Source of the DNA: Halalkalibacter okhensis
GTDB taxonomy: Bacteria > Bacillota > Bacilli > Bacillales > Bacillaceae_D
Length of the DNA stretch: 64,000 bases
Assembly: GCF_000787375.1 (NCBI RefSeq)
Contig: NZ_JRJU01000016.1
Coordinates: forward strand, 1 to 64,000
Direction: 5' to 3'
Shown here: positions 26,685 to 35,786 of the stretch, piece by piece
How the letters are laid out: each line of letters opens with the position of its first letter
Numbering within the stretch: the first letter of the stretch is position 1
Translations under genes and position numbers: made by a program
Notes under the pieces: model-generated
What the model was told of the DNA's origin: nothing
Databases searched by the model: none
Seen by the model: only the letters and a program-made list of their open reading frames with translations

Positions 26685-27761
26685 TTACGCCTTATACAAA
26701 CCCGAAGCTTGCAAATCATCAATAAATTTATTGAATTGAGGAATATCCATTTGCTGTGCTGAATCAGATAACGCAACTGCAGGATCTGGATGTACCTCTG
26801 CCATGACCGCATCTGCACCGATCGCTAATGCAGCCTTAGCTGTAGGTAGAAGCAAATCACGACGTCCTGTAGAATGCGTTACATCAACTAACACAGGTAA
26901 GTGAGTCTCTTGTTTTAAAATTGGAACAGCTGAAATATCTAATGTGTTTCTAGTCGCTGTCTCGTACGTGCGGATCCCACGCTCACATAACATCAAATTG
27001 CTGTTCCCTTTTGCTACGATGTATTCAGCCGCATGAATGAACTCTTGAATGGTTGCCGATAGTCCTCGTTTTAATAATACTGGCTTATCTACTGCACCAG
27101 CAGCTTTTAACAATTCAAAATTCTGCATGTTGCGAGCACCAATTTGAATTACATCAAGATATTCCACTGCAGTTTCTATATCAGATGGATTGACAATTTC
27201 ACTAATAACGACCATATCAAGTTCATCAGCTACCTGCTTTAAGATCTTTAGCCCTTCTAAACCTAAGCCTTGGAAATCATATGGAGACGTACGAGGTTTA
27301 AATGCCCCTCCACGTAACAATTTAATTCCTCTTTCTTTAAGAGCTTTTGCGACCGTTAATACTTGCTCATAGCTCTCCACTGCACATGGCCCCATCACAA
27401 GACGTTGCTGACCATCGCCCATCATAACACCTTTTAAATCTACTACTGTATTTTCAGGATGTTTTTTACGAGAAACTAGCAATGCCTTACTGTTATCCTC
27501 TTCTTGTAATTCGAGGCTCGCTTTGAAAATTTGTTTAAATAAATGTTGTAATGTTGATGTTTCGAATGGACCTTTATTATTTGCAGCAATATGGTCAAGC
27601 ATGCTACGCTCTCTTACAGGATCAAATCGATTAACACCTTGCGTACTTTTTACTTTTCCAATCTCTTGAACAAGACGAGCTCGCTCATTGATTGTTTCAA
27701 GAAGCTTTAAGTTCACCTCGTCTAATTCTGTTCTCAACACATCTAATTTATCGTTGCTCAC
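26685..27761 (-). CDS. aroA: Chorismate mutase / DAHP synthase fusion
   Basis: This bifunctional enzyme opens the shikimate pathway. The N-terminal AroQ chorismate mutase domain (about 1-85, L-R[11 protein letters not shown]) serves as feedback sensor. The C-terminal DAHP synthase (about 100-355) has [24 protein letters not shown] and D-V-T-H-S-T-G-R-R. At 358 residues it matches B. subtilis AroA. The gene is adjacent to ccpA as in B. subtilis. Confidence 0.96.
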   Translation of the reverse strand: MSNDKLDVLRTELDEVNLKLLETINERARLVQEIGKVKSTQGVNRFDPVRERSMLDHIAANNKGPFETSTLQHLFKQIFKASLELQEEDNSKALLVSRKKHPENTVVDLKGVMMGDGQQRLVMGPCAVESYEQVLTVAKALKERGIKLLRGGAFKPRTSPYDFQGLGLEGLKILKQVADELDMVVISEIVNPSDIETAVEYLDVIQIGARNMQNFELLKAAGAVDKPVLLKRGLSATIQEFIHAAEYIVAKGNSNLMLCERGIRTYETATRNTLDISAVPILKQETHLPVLVDVTHSTGRRDLLLPTAKAALAIGADAVMAEVHPDPAVALSDSAQQMDIPQFNKFIDDLQASGLYKA

Positions 27762-27998
27762 TATTCTCCACTCCCTTTTACTTTGCCTCTTTGTATTTAA
27801 AATTCATTATATATGAAAATTCAGAGAATGTCACGAACTTTTTCTTTAACGCTTTTAAGCTTTTATGCTTCTAAGCGATAAAGCAAAATAAATACTTTGT
27901 ACTTACGTTTCAATTTAAATTTTAGTACACTGTAGATAGTAAAATTGGGAAACCGGTGGTCATCTAGCGGTCGAATCCCACATGAAGGAGCTATAATC

Positions 27999-30146
27999 AT
28001 GTCCTCTGAATTACCACTTTTTGCCCTTGATATTGGAACACGTTCTGTTGTTGGTCTATTACTTAAACCGAATCAAGGAAAGTTTGAATTAATTGATAAA
28101 CTAGTAAAAGAACATGATGAACGGGCGATGCTTGATGGACAAATCCATGACGTCCCTGCTGTTGCAAAAGTGATTCTACATATTAAGGAGTCTCTTGAAA
28201 AGAAACATGGTCCATTACATAAAGTATGTGTAGCAGCAGCTGGACGTTCTTTAAAAACAAAACGTTCACGCTATTCAATACATATAGAAACAAAACCGAT
28301 GCTTACACGAGAAGACCTTCTCCATCTGGAATTAAGCGCGGTCCAAAATGCTCAATTTCAGCTAGCTAATGAGAAAGAAGGACAAGACGCTTTAGAATAC
28401 TATTGTGTTGGTTACTCTGTGCTTGCCTATCAACTTGATGGAGAAACGATTGGGAGTTTGCTAGATCAAAGCGGAAAAGAGGCTTCAGTCGAAGTTATTG
28501 CAACCTTTTTACCGAAAGTTGTAGTTGAGTCCCTACTCGCTGCCCTTACAAGAGCCGATTTAGAGCTAGAGGCACTAACCCTTGAACCGATCGCTGCAAT
28601 AAATGTGTTAATCCCTCCTTCTATGCGTCGATTAAACGTCGCATTAGTCGATATTGGAGCCGGTACGTCAGACATTGCATTGACTGATCAGAATACCGTC
28701 ATCGCCTACGGAATGGTTCCAATAGCCGGAGATGAGATCACCGAAGCCATCAGCGACCAATTTTTATTGGATTTCCCTGATGCCGAAAGGGTAAAAAGAG
28801 AACTTAATGAACAAGAACATATTCAAATGACAGATATATTAGGTAATGAAGTAACTAATGAAAGAGAGACAATCATTAATGCTGTTAAAAGTTCCATTCA
28901 AGATCTTGCTCAATCGATAGCGACAGAGATTTTACAACTAAATGGCCGTGCTCCTCAAGCTGTTATGCTAGTAGGTGGTGGAAGTTTGACACCGAGACTT
29001 CCTCAATATTTACAAGAAATCCTCGGATTAGCAGAAAATCGAGTTGCCATTCGTGGAGCCGATGCCATTAAACTATTGCAAATACAAGAAAGTCAAAGTT
29101 ATGGACCAGAGCTCGTAACACCTATTGGGATCGCTATTGCCGCTAAGGAGAATCCTATTGAATATATTAGTGTGACGGTGAATGAGCGAACACTTCGCCT
29201 CTTTGACGTGAAGAAACTAACGGTTGGTGATGGTCTATTAGCTGCTGGGATTGATATCGCAAAACTTTATGGAAGACCTGGCCTTGCGTTAATGGTTACC
29301 GTTTGTGATCAATTAATCTCCATCCCAGGCGAACATGGATCTCCACCCACTTTGTTACAAAATGATCAACCAACATCTTTAGATACGCCTCTTTTTGCGA
29401 ATGATCAATTAATCGCAAAAAGAGGTGCAGATGGGGCATCATCCACTATTACGATTGGCGAACTACTTGGGGATATTCCCGGATTACCTATTACATTTAA
29501 CAATGAAGAATTGGTGTTACCTATTACCATATTCGTCAATGGGAAAGAGGTTTCTCCTGTCACTTACGTAAATGACCGAGATGTGATTACGACAAAACCA
29601 TCTAAAACAATTAGAGAATTGTTGGCTTCCTTTGGACATCTTTCCTATGCTTCACCTATAATTGTTACGTTGAATGATGAGAGAGTTGAGTTTGCAAGTC
29701 ACCTATGTAAACCTTATGTGAATGGCAATGAACAAACGCTAGATTATGTATTGAATCGTTTTGATAACATCGACTTCAACGCAAACCATGCTTTAAAGCA
29801 ATGTTCCATAGAGAATTTGCTGCACTCAGTAGGCATTAAAACACAGCATTCCATTTCTGTGTTGTATAATGATCATCAAGTCAGTCTATCAAAGGATTTA
29901 GTTGACGTGTTCCGAGATAAAACAAAACTACATTTAGAAGATGCCTTTCTTCCAAATGATTGCTTAACTTATGTATCGCATACGGACCATTCCTTTATTT
30001 TACAAGACCTTTTTGCCTACATAGACCTTTCGATTTCATCTTTATCAGGAAAAAGGCTGTCTATAAAAATTAATGATGAAGAGGCCAGTTTTAGTAGCCC
30101 GTTATCACATAACGATTCCGTTATTATCTCCACCGTTGAATTTTAA
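27999..30146 (+). CDS. FtsA-like actin-fold ATPase with long C-terminal extension
   Basis: The 715-residue protein has an FtsA/PilM-type actin-fold half (about 1-375): phosphate-1 motif D-I-G-T-R-S-V at 10-16, phosphate-2 V-D-I-G-A-G-T-S-D at about 217-225 and adenosine motif V-G-G-G-S at about 324. The C-terminal 340 residues contain several short beta-grasp-like units (for example I-S-V-T-V-N-E-R-T-L and I-T-I-F-V-N-G-K-E-V) that FtsA itself lacks. It is not the dcw-cluster ftsA. The start is the ATG at 27999 after AAGGAG; the frame extends 18 codons further. Partner and function are unknown. In B. subtilis ytxJ occupies this side of ytxH. Confidence 0.82.
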   Translation: MSSELPLFALDIGTRSVVGLLLKPNQGKFELIDKLVKEHDERAMLDGQIHDVPAVAKVILHIKESLEKKHGPLHKVCVAAAGRSLKTKRSRYSIHIETKPMLTREDLLHLELSAVQNAQFQLANEKEGQDALEYYCVGYSVLAYQLDGETIGSLLDQSGKEASVEVIATFLPKVVVESLLAALTRADLELEALTLEPIAAINVLIPPSMRRLNVALVDIGAGTSDIALTDQNTVIAYGMVPIAGDEITEAISDQFLLDFPDAERVKRELNEQEHIQMTDILGNEVTNERETIINAVKSSIQDLAQSIATEILQLNGRAPQAVMLVGGGSLTPRLPQYLQEILGLAENRVAIRGADAIKLLQIQESQSYGPELVTPIGIAIAAKENPIEYISVTVNERTLRLFDVKKLTVGDGLLAAGIDIAKLYGRPGLALMVTVCDQLISIPGEHGSPPTLLQNDQPTSLDTPLFANDQLIAKRGADGASSTITIGELLGDIPGLPITFNNEELVLPITIFVNGKEVSPVTYVNDRDVITTKPSKTIRELLASFGHLSYASPIIVTLNDERVEFASHLCKPYVNGNEQTLDYVLNRFDNIDFNANHALKQCSIENLLHSVGIKTQHSISVLYNDHQVSLSKDLVDVFRDKTKLHLEDAFLPNDCLTYVSHTDHSFILQDLFAYIDLSISSLSGKRLSIKINDEEASFSSPLSHNDSVIISTVEF

Positions 30147-30154
30147 TACATAAG

Positions 30155-30188
30155 AAAAGCCGCTGCATGTGTGTATGCGGCTTTTTCT
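30155..30188 (+). terminator. Terminator of the FtsA-like gene
   Basis: A 9-bp stem (30155-30163 with 30177-30185) and 13-nt loop, ending in TTTTTCTTT. Confidence 0.88.
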
Positions 30189-30227
30189 TTATAAAGGAAC
30201 ATTAGAGACTTAAGGACAGGAAGATTT

Positions 30228-30548
30228 GGCTACCCAGAATACGCGTTTTCCTTTCGTACGGGAGCCATTCCCTTCCTTTGACTACCCAAATCATGTTCAG
30301 TCCCTCTGCACGGGAGCCAACCCCTTCCTTTGACTACCCAAATTCCGTTCGGTCCTTCTGCACGGGAGCCATTCCCTTCCTTTGACTACCCAAATCCGGT
30401 TCGGTCCTTCTGCACGGGAGCCATTCCCTTCCTTTGACTACCCAAATCCGGTTCGGTCCTTCTGCACGGGAGCCATTCCCTTCCTTTGACTACCCAAATT
30501 CCGTTCGGTCCTTCTGCACGGGAGCCATTCCCTTCCTTTGGCTACCCA
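30228..30548. repeat. 52-bp tandem repeat array, six copies plus a partial
   Basis: GACTACCCA or GGCTACCCA recurs at 30228, 30280, 30332, 30384, 30436, 30488 and 30540, exactly every 52 bases. Copies 3 and 6 are identical, copies 4 and 5 are identical, and copies 1 and 2 are diverged. Each unit has a conserved half (ACGGGAGCCATTCCCTTCC) and a variable half. 52 is not a multiple of 3 and no frame runs through, so it is non-coding. The array lies between the terminators of two convergent transcripts. Confidence 0.95.
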
Positions 30549-30623
30549 AACCGCGACAAGGCTCCAATGCCCAGTGCTAATACGACTCTCCCAAGTAAAC
30601 ATTCCTTATAGAGCCCTAAAAAA

Positions 30624-30662
30624 GCTAAAAAAGCCTGCTATGAGAATTTCCCCATAGCAGGC
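30624..30662 (-). terminator. ytxGH operon terminator
   Basis: A 10-bp stem (30633-30642 with 30653-30662) followed on the minus strand by a TTTTTTAGC tract. A second perfect 10-bp hairpin (30664-30673 with 30681-30690) lies directly before it, next to the ytxH stop. Confidence 0.88.
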
Positions 30663-30701
30663 AAAGAGGCATGTTTTCTCCATGCCTCTTAGTTAGTTAC
30701 A

Positions 30702-31166
30702 TTATTTTGATTGTGCTGTCGCTGCTTCTTCTTCTATCTTTGCTTGAATATCATTTACTTCTTGTTTGACAGTTTCAGCTATTTCTTCCCCAGATTCTTG
30801 AACTTCACCTGCAAGATCACCAACAAGCTCTTCAGTTGAATTGGCTGTTTCTTGTGCTTCTGTTTTCAAATTGGACGTAGCTTCCTTCACCTTATCAACA
30901 ACTTGTGCTGATTGGTCAGAAACGACTTTAGCAATATTTGAAGACTTCTCTTTTGCGTAAGTAGCCCATTCATTTCCTTTATCATAGGCAGTTGATGTAA
31001 ATTGAGTTGTTTTATCACGAGCAATTTGTGCTTGCTCATTAATATCATTACGGAGTTCTTTCCCTGATTTAGGTGCTAAAAATAAGGCTGCTGAAGCACC
31101 TACAATCCCACCAATTAATGATCCAATTAAGAAGTCCTTTGTGTTCATGCTATTCTTATCGCTCAT
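30702..31166 (-). CDS. ytxH: YtxH-like membrane-anchored stress protein
   Basis: The 154-residue protein has a glycine-rich N-terminal membrane helix (about 11-30, F-L-I-G-S-L-I-G-G-I-V-G-A) followed by L-A-P-K-S-G-K-E-L-R, the YtxH family signature. The remainder is a long charged, Gln/Glu/Lys-rich coiled coil resembling LEA-type repeats. Its function is unknown. In B. subtilis ytxGHJ is a sigma-B general stress operon. Here it overlaps ytxG by 11 bases and shares the sigma-B promoter upstream. Confidence 0.9.
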   Translation of the reverse strand: MSDKNSMNTKDFLIGSLIGGIVGASAALFLAPKSGKELRNDINEQAQIARDKTTQFTSTAYDKGNEWATYAKEKSSNIAKVVSDQSAQVVDKVKEATSNLKTEAQETANSTEELVGDLAGEVQESGEEIAETVKQEVNDIQAKIEEEAATAQSK

Positions 31167-31605
31167 AACCTTTCTCCTCCTTCAACTCATTCTGTTCTTT
31201 TTTTTGTTTGAACTTTGAATATAAATCAATTGCGACATTGCCCCATTGAACGGCTTTTGCAATTTGATCCGATTGTTTAACAACTTGAAACGAGACCGTA
31301 TCAGAAACATGTCTGATTGACTGGTTGACTTGCCCGACTGAATCACCAAGATCTTTTACAGAAGCAAAAACTGTATTCAATGATTCCGATTTCTCTTGAA
31401 GATCATCAGCCAAACGATTTGTACGGTGCAACAATTCCTCAGTCTCTTTTGTAATTCCTGATACTTGCTTCTCTAAACCAGCCATTGTATTTGCAACATG
31501 ATCCAGCGTTCGATTTGCTGACTTCAATGTTCGAACTAAATATATGACTAAAACTGCAAAGGCGATTGCAGCTACTAGCGCACTTATGTACAGTAGACTT
31601 TCCAT
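31156..31605 (-). CDS. ytxG: DUF948 general stress protein YtxG
   Basis: A 149-residue protein with one N-terminal membrane helix (about 4-24) and a coiled-coil cytoplasmic domain rich in heptads, of the DUF948 family. It is the first gene of the ytxGH operon, overlapping ytxH. The sigma-B-type promoter lies 45 bases upstream of the start and AAGGAGGTG precedes the ATG. Confidence 0.9.
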   Translation of the reverse strand: MESLLYISALVAAIAFAVLVIYLVRTLKSANRTLDHVANTMAGLEKQVSGITKETEELLHRTNRLADDLQEKSESLNTVFASVKDLGDSVGQVNQSIRHVSDTVSFQVVKQSDQIAKAVQWGNVAIDLYSKFKQKKEQNELKEEKGYER

Positions 31606-31649
31606 TAGAGATCTTCACCTCCTTGACTTTTGCATTTCTATCATTCGTA

Positions 31650-31675
31650 ATACCCAATCTAAAGCCATGTTAAAC
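31650..31675 (-). promoter_or_regulatory. Sigma-B promoter of ytxGH
   Basis: On the minus strand GTTTAA (31675-31670) and GGGTAT (31655-31650) are 14 bases apart, an exact match to the B. subtilis sigma-B consensus. This supports induction of ytxGH by general stress. Confidence 0.88.
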
Positions 31676-31791
31676 ATTGCTCTTAACATTAATTCGTGGT
31701 TATCTGTAAATCTCCTGCATCTTTTCGCAATTACTGTTATGTTTTCCTAATATCGTATACAATAAGAAGGAACGTTTAAGGAGGAATTTGA

Positions 31792-32907
31792 ATGAGAGAT
31801 CCAAGAATTCAAACATTGGCCAAAAATTTAATTACGTATTCTGTTGAATTACAAAAAGGAGAAAAAGTATTAATAGAAAATTTTGGACTTCAACGTGAGC
31901 TTGTAACTGCACTTGTACAAGAAGCCTACCAAGCTGGAGGATTTCCTTTTGTCTTATTAAAGGATCATCAAGTTGATCGTTCATTGTTAATGGGGGCACA
32001 TGAGGAGCAGCTTGAAATGATGGCTAGCTTTGAAGCTCAAGTCATGAGCGAGATGGATGCATATATTGGTCTGCGTGCAGGTGATAATATTTCCGAACTG
32101 TCCGATGTCCCTAGCGACAAAATGGCCTTACACGGCAAAACTGTTGGAACAAAGGTACATAGAGAAATTCGTGTTCCAAAAACAAAATGGGTTGTGCTCA
32201 GATACCCAAGCTCGTCTATGGCTCAGTTGGCTAACACGAGTACAGAAGCATTTGAAGATTTTTATTTTAACGTTTGTAACTTAGATTACAGCAAAATGGA
32301 CGGGGCAATGGATTCATTAGTTGCCTTATTAGACCGCACAGACAAAGTACATTTAAAAGGTCCTGGCACAGATCTAACTTTTTCCGTGAAAGATATCCCG
32401 TCCATTAAATGTGCAGGAAAACGCAACATCCCTGATGGAGAAGTATACACTGCACCAGTTCGCGATTCCATCAACGGAACCATTACATACAATACTCCTT
32501 CACCATATCAAGGGTTCACGTTTGAAAATATTTCTTTCACATTTGAAAATGGAAAGATTGTGGATGCAACAGCAAACGACACTAAGAGAATTAACAATAT
32601 ATTAGATACAGATGAGGGAGCTAGGTTCATTGGTGAATTCGCGATTGGTGTCAATCCGTATATTCAACATCCAATGAAAGACATCCTTTTCGATGAGAAG
32701 ATTGATGGAAGTTTCCATTTCACTCCAGGACAATGTTATGAAGAGGCATCAAATGGCAATTCATCCAGCATTCATTGGGATATCGTTATGATTCAACGTC
32801 CAGAATATGGTGGCGGTGAGATTTATTTTGACGATGTTCTTATTCGTAAAGACGGACGGTTTGTCATTTCAGAATTAGAAGCATTAAATCCGGAAAATTT
32901 AAAGTAA
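31792..32907 (+). CDS. M29-family metallo-aminopeptidase (AmpS type)
   Basis: This 371-residue cytosolic dimeric aminopeptidase belongs to the thermophilic aminopeptidase family M29. Visible features are the T-E-D/G-A-R-F-I-G-E-F-A metal-ligand glutamate region at about 275-285, N-S-S-S-I-H-W-D with the His-x-Asp ligands at about 323-328, and the preceding N-P-Y-I-Q-H. GGAGGAA lies 7 bases before the ATG. It is divergent from ytxGH and convergent with murC, sharing a terminator. In B. subtilis ampS is elsewhere. Confidence 0.93.
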   Translation: MRDPRIQTLAKNLITYSVELQKGEKVLIENFGLQRELVTALVQEAYQAGGFPFVLLKDHQVDRSLLMGAHEEQLEMMASFEAQVMSEMDAYIGLRAGDNISELSDVPSDKMALHGKTVGTKVHREIRVPKTKWVVLRYPSSSMAQLANTSTEAFEDFYFNVCNLDYSKMDGAMDSLVALLDRTDKVHLKGPGTDLTFSVKDIPSIKCAGKRNIPDGEVYTAPVRDSINGTITYNTPSPYQGFTFENISFTFENGKIVDATANDTKRINNILDTDEGARFIGEFAIGVNPYIQHPMKDILFDEKIDGSFHFTPGQCYEEASNGNSSSIHWDIVMIQRPEYGGGEIYFDDVLIRKDGRFVISELEALNPENLK

Positions 32908-32911
32908 ACCA

Positions 32912-32949
32912 TCAAAAAAGGGTGACTCATATCATTTTGAGTCACCCTT
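32912..32949. terminator. Terminator between the aminopeptidase gene and murC
   Basis: A 12-bp stem (32918-32929 with 32938-32949), 8-nt loop. The minus strand has TTTTTTG after it, so it best terminates murC. Confidence 0.88.
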
Positions 32950-32952
32950 GTA

Positions 32953-34254
32953 TTAATTGGAAATAGCTCTTTCATAAGCTTGCTGAAACTTCTGAATATC
33001 TCCAGCTCCCATAAATAGAAGCACGCTATCTTCATGTTGTTTTAACATATCTATAGATTCTTCAGTGATTAACTGTGCATTTGGGATTAAGTCTTTCAAG
33101 TCATCGATCGTTAAAGAACCTTTCTGCTCTCTCGCCGAACCGAAAATATCACATAAATAAACAAAGTCTGCCTGCTTTAAGGACTCAGCAAATTCATTAA
33201 TAAATGTTTTTGTTCTTGTAAAGGTATGTGGCTGAAAAATCGCTACAACCTCTTTATTTGGATATTTTTGTTTCGTTCCCTCGATTGTCACCGCGATTTC
33301 CGTTGGATGATGGGCATAATCATCAATGAGGACTTGTTTATCAACCACTTTTTCTGTAAAGCGGCGTTTTACCCCTTTAAATGTCTTTAAATGAGTTGCC
33401 ACAACATCAGCCGGCACATTTTCATAATGACACAGGGCAATAACTGCTAATGCATTTAGTACATTATGCTTTCCGTATCCTGGAATCGTAAACGTTCCAT
33501 ATAAGCTATTTCGTACATAAACATCAAATTGTGTTCCTTCGCTAATTGTCTCGACATTTCTAGCTTGGAAATCATTATGTTCGCCGAACCCATAATAGAC
33601 AACAGGAACATTTGCATGAATTCCTTGTAAATGTTCATCATCACCACAAGCTACGATTGCTTTCTTGACTTGCATAGCCATCTCCTGAAAAGCCGAAAAG
33701 ACATCTTGAACATCCTTAAAGTAATCAGGGTGATCAAAATCAATATTAGTCATAATGCAATAGTCAGGTTTGTAGTTCAAGAAGTGCCGACGATATTCAC
33801 AAGCCTCAAACGCAAAATAGGTTGAATCCTCTTCTCCTTTTCCTGTACCATCACCAATTAAGTATGAAGTAGGAAATGCGGAACCTAAGACATGAGCCAG
33901 TAGACCCGTTGTTGATGTCTTTCCGTGAGCTCCCGTTACCGCAATGCTTGTAAAATTTTGAATGAACTCACCTAAGAAGGTTGGATATTTCTTTACTTCA
34001 AGCCCTAATTCATGAGCTCTTTGTACTTCCTCGTGGTCATCTCCGTAAGCCGCAGATACAATCACTTGTTGATCGTTTTTAATATTGTTACGCTCAAAAG
34101 GCAATAAATTAATTCCTTTTTGCTCAAGTGGACGTTGTGTAAAGAATTGTTTCTCAACATCTGAGCCTTGAACTTGTTTATTCATATCATGTAAAACTTG
34201 AGCAAGTGCGCTCATACCAGAACCTTTTATACCGATAAAGTGGAAATTTGTCAT
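32953..34254 (-). CDS. murC: UDP-N-acetylmuramate-L-alanine ligase
   Basis: MurC adds the first stem-peptide residue to UDP-MurNAc in the cytoplasm. The 433-residue protein has the N-terminal Rossmann domain ([13 protein letters not shown]), the ATP loop [11 protein letters not shown], the D-Y-A-H-H-P-T-E region and the Mur C-terminal domain. The start is the ATG at 34254 after GGAGGT. In B. subtilis murC and sftA are adjacent; here a nicotinate phosphoribosyltransferase gene is between them. Confidence 0.97.
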   Translation of the reverse strand: MTNFHFIGIKGSGMSALAQVLHDMNKQVQGSDVEKQFFTQRPLEQKGINLLPFERNNIKNDQQVIVSAAYGDDHEEVQRAHELGLEVKKYPTFLGEFIQNFTSIAVTGAHGKTSTTGLLAHVLGSAFPTSYLIGDGTGKGEEDSTYFAFEACEYRRHFLNYKPDYCIMTNIDFDHPDYFKDVQDVFSAFQEMAMQVKKAIVACGDDEHLQGIHANVPVVYYGFGEHNDFQARNVETISEGTQFDVYVRNSLYGTFTIPGYGKHNVLNALAVIALCHYENVPADVVATHLKTFKGVKRRFTEKVVDKQVLIDDYAHHPTEIAVTIEGTKQKYPNKEVVAIFQPHTFTRTKTFINEFAESLKQADFVYLCDIFGSAREQKGSLTIDDLKDLIPNAQLITEESIDMLKQHEDSVLLFMGAGDIQKFQQAYERAISN

Positions 34255-34467
34255 AGTTGGACCTCCAAAATTCACATGGTTTTCTTGCGTCCAATGGTGT
34301 CAGTACTGCTGTTATAAAAGTTTCGACTAAGCCAATTTGAACATGCGAGCTTTTTTATCATTTGCATTGACCCATTATATCAGAAAACGACGCTATCACC
34401 AATTTGAGCCGTTCTTCTGTATTCACCCCATAGTATATGATATAACATGAAGAAAAGACCCTCTGAA

Positions 34468-34506
34468 GTAGAGGCTACAGATTTTTTGCGTTTCTGTAGC
34501 CTCTAC
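34468..34506. terminator. 13-bp hairpin downstream of nicotinate phosphoribosyltransferase
   Basis: Perfect arms 34468-34480 and 34494-34506 close a 13-nt loop. It lies 71 bases past the stop of the minus-strand gene, and a TCTTTTC tract follows nine bases later. The rest of the 320-base interval 34255-34576 shows no gene. Confidence 0.6.
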
Positions 34507-34576
34507 GCTAATAAAAGGAGCCGATGTTGTACCTTTTTCATCATTGTGAGGTCAAACACACGGATCCATTGTTGCT

Positions 34577-35674
34577 TTACTCTACTACTTGCAGTCTTGG
34601 ATTATCACGGAAGCGCCTACCAGCCTTGGCTTCATGTTCGCCATTTAACAGCACATTGTCTCCTGTAAAACCAATATTAAGTTTCAATAAGCTTCCTCCC
34701 ACGCCATAAATGTCAACGGGGACTCCAGCTTCTTCATACTCTCTTATTCTTCTAGCCGTAAAGCCACCAGTAGCAATAATCTTAATATGCTCAAATCCTT
34801 CTTGATCTAACGCTTCTCTTAAAGCAAAAATCAAAGTAGGATTTGCACCACGAGGGTCAAAAGCCCCCATGACCTCTGGCTTCCGGCAGAAGTACTGGTC
34901 AACCATCGTTCTTGATGTATCAACCCTTACTCCTTTAAGTTCTGTACCAAATTCACGAGCGACTTTTAATGAATCCGTTATGACATCATTATTGTAATCA
35001 ACAAGGGCCATCAGTTCATCCTCTGGATAGGTTTCTTTATATGCACGAGTTGCCGCAACAACATCTCCTCGGAACAGCTGAATCAGGGCATGTGGCATTG
35101 TCCCCATTCCCATTTTCCCCCACCATTCGTTCATAGCATGAGTTGCTTGTGCTTTAGATCCTCCTATAAAGGCGGCATAGCCATCCCCAGATTGCTGTGT
35201 AAAATGATCATCACGGTCTCCCATAAAAATGATCGGCTTTTGAATCCCTGATTGTCTAGCCGCCTTAGCTACATTATAGACGTTTGTTGCTACAGATGTG
35301 CGCCTAGCAAAGATCCCATCAATGATCCCCTCTAAGTAACCGAAATCTTCATATTTACCTGTTATCGTTAAAACCGTTTCAAAAGGTTTGATTTTATCTC
35401 CATCTTCTAATGATCTAATTTCAAGCTCATTCGCATTTCTAGCAAATGTTTTTATTAATGCAATGACTTCATCTGTCCCACATAAAACCGCATGTTCCTT
35501 TTGAAAAAATTGCATCGTAACTATATTATTTGGACGATATTTTTCAACAATCTCTCTTGTTTTCAAGAAATAAACGGCAGAGAACCAGCCCTCTTGAACA
35601 CGTTCATCAAATTTAAAAGTTTCGTTTGTTAAACGTTTTATTTCTCCATTTAATTTCCGTGTAATCTCTTTCAT
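34577..35674 (-). CDS. Nicotinate phosphoribosyltransferase-like protein
   Basis: The protein should convert nicotinate and PRPP to nicotinate mononucleotide in NAD salvage. At 365 residues it belongs to the short form of the family. It carries G-W-F-S-A-V-Y-F, the G-G-S-K-A-Q-A-T-H-A-M segment, the V-R-V-D-T-S-R sheet and the terminal K-I-I-A-T-G-G-F phosphate loop. I place the start at the ATG at 35674, nine bases after AAGGAG; that site lies inside the longer open frame. It is inserted between murC and sftA relative to B. subtilis. Confidence 0.88.
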   Translation of the reverse strand: MKEITRKLNGEIKRLTNETFKFDERVQEGWFSAVYFLKTREIVEKYRPNNIVTMQFFQKEHAVLCGTDEVIALIKTFARNANELEIRSLEDGDKIKPFETVLTITGKYEDFGYLEGIIDGIFARRTSVATNVYNVAKAARQSGIQKPIIFMGDRDDHFTQQSGDGYAAFIGGSKAQATHAMNEWWGKMGMGTMPHALIQLFRGDVVAATRAYKETYPEDELMALVDYNNDVITDSLKVAREFGTELKGVRVDTSRTMVDQYFCRKPEVMGAFDPRGANPTLIFALREALDQEGFEHIKIIATGGFTARRIREYEEAGVPVDIYGVGGSLLKLNIGFTGDNVLLNGEHEAKAGRRFRDNPRLQVVE

Positions 35675-35786
35675 CCATCTAAACTCCTTGTAATAAACCA
35701 TTCAGCAGTAGAATAGGTAACGTTTTTATCTTACTATCATATATAACCTTTTCCATTAAGACAAGGTAAAAAATAGTAGAGCGTCG

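Noticed and set aside
27945-27998. Sequence resembling a tRNA T-arm (GGTCGAATCCC) before the FtsA-like gene
   Set aside because: There is no acceptor stem, anticodon arm or CCA end around it; the match is limited to about a dozen bases.
30228-30548. The 52-bp repeats as a CRISPR array
   Set aside because: The units are contiguous with no unique spacers between them, and there are no cas genes in the window.
34447-34709. Two overlapping plus-strand frames before and within the nicotinate phosphoribosyltransferase gene
   Set aside because: They include the hairpin at 34468-34506 and the antisense of a clear gene, and have no similarity to anything recognised.
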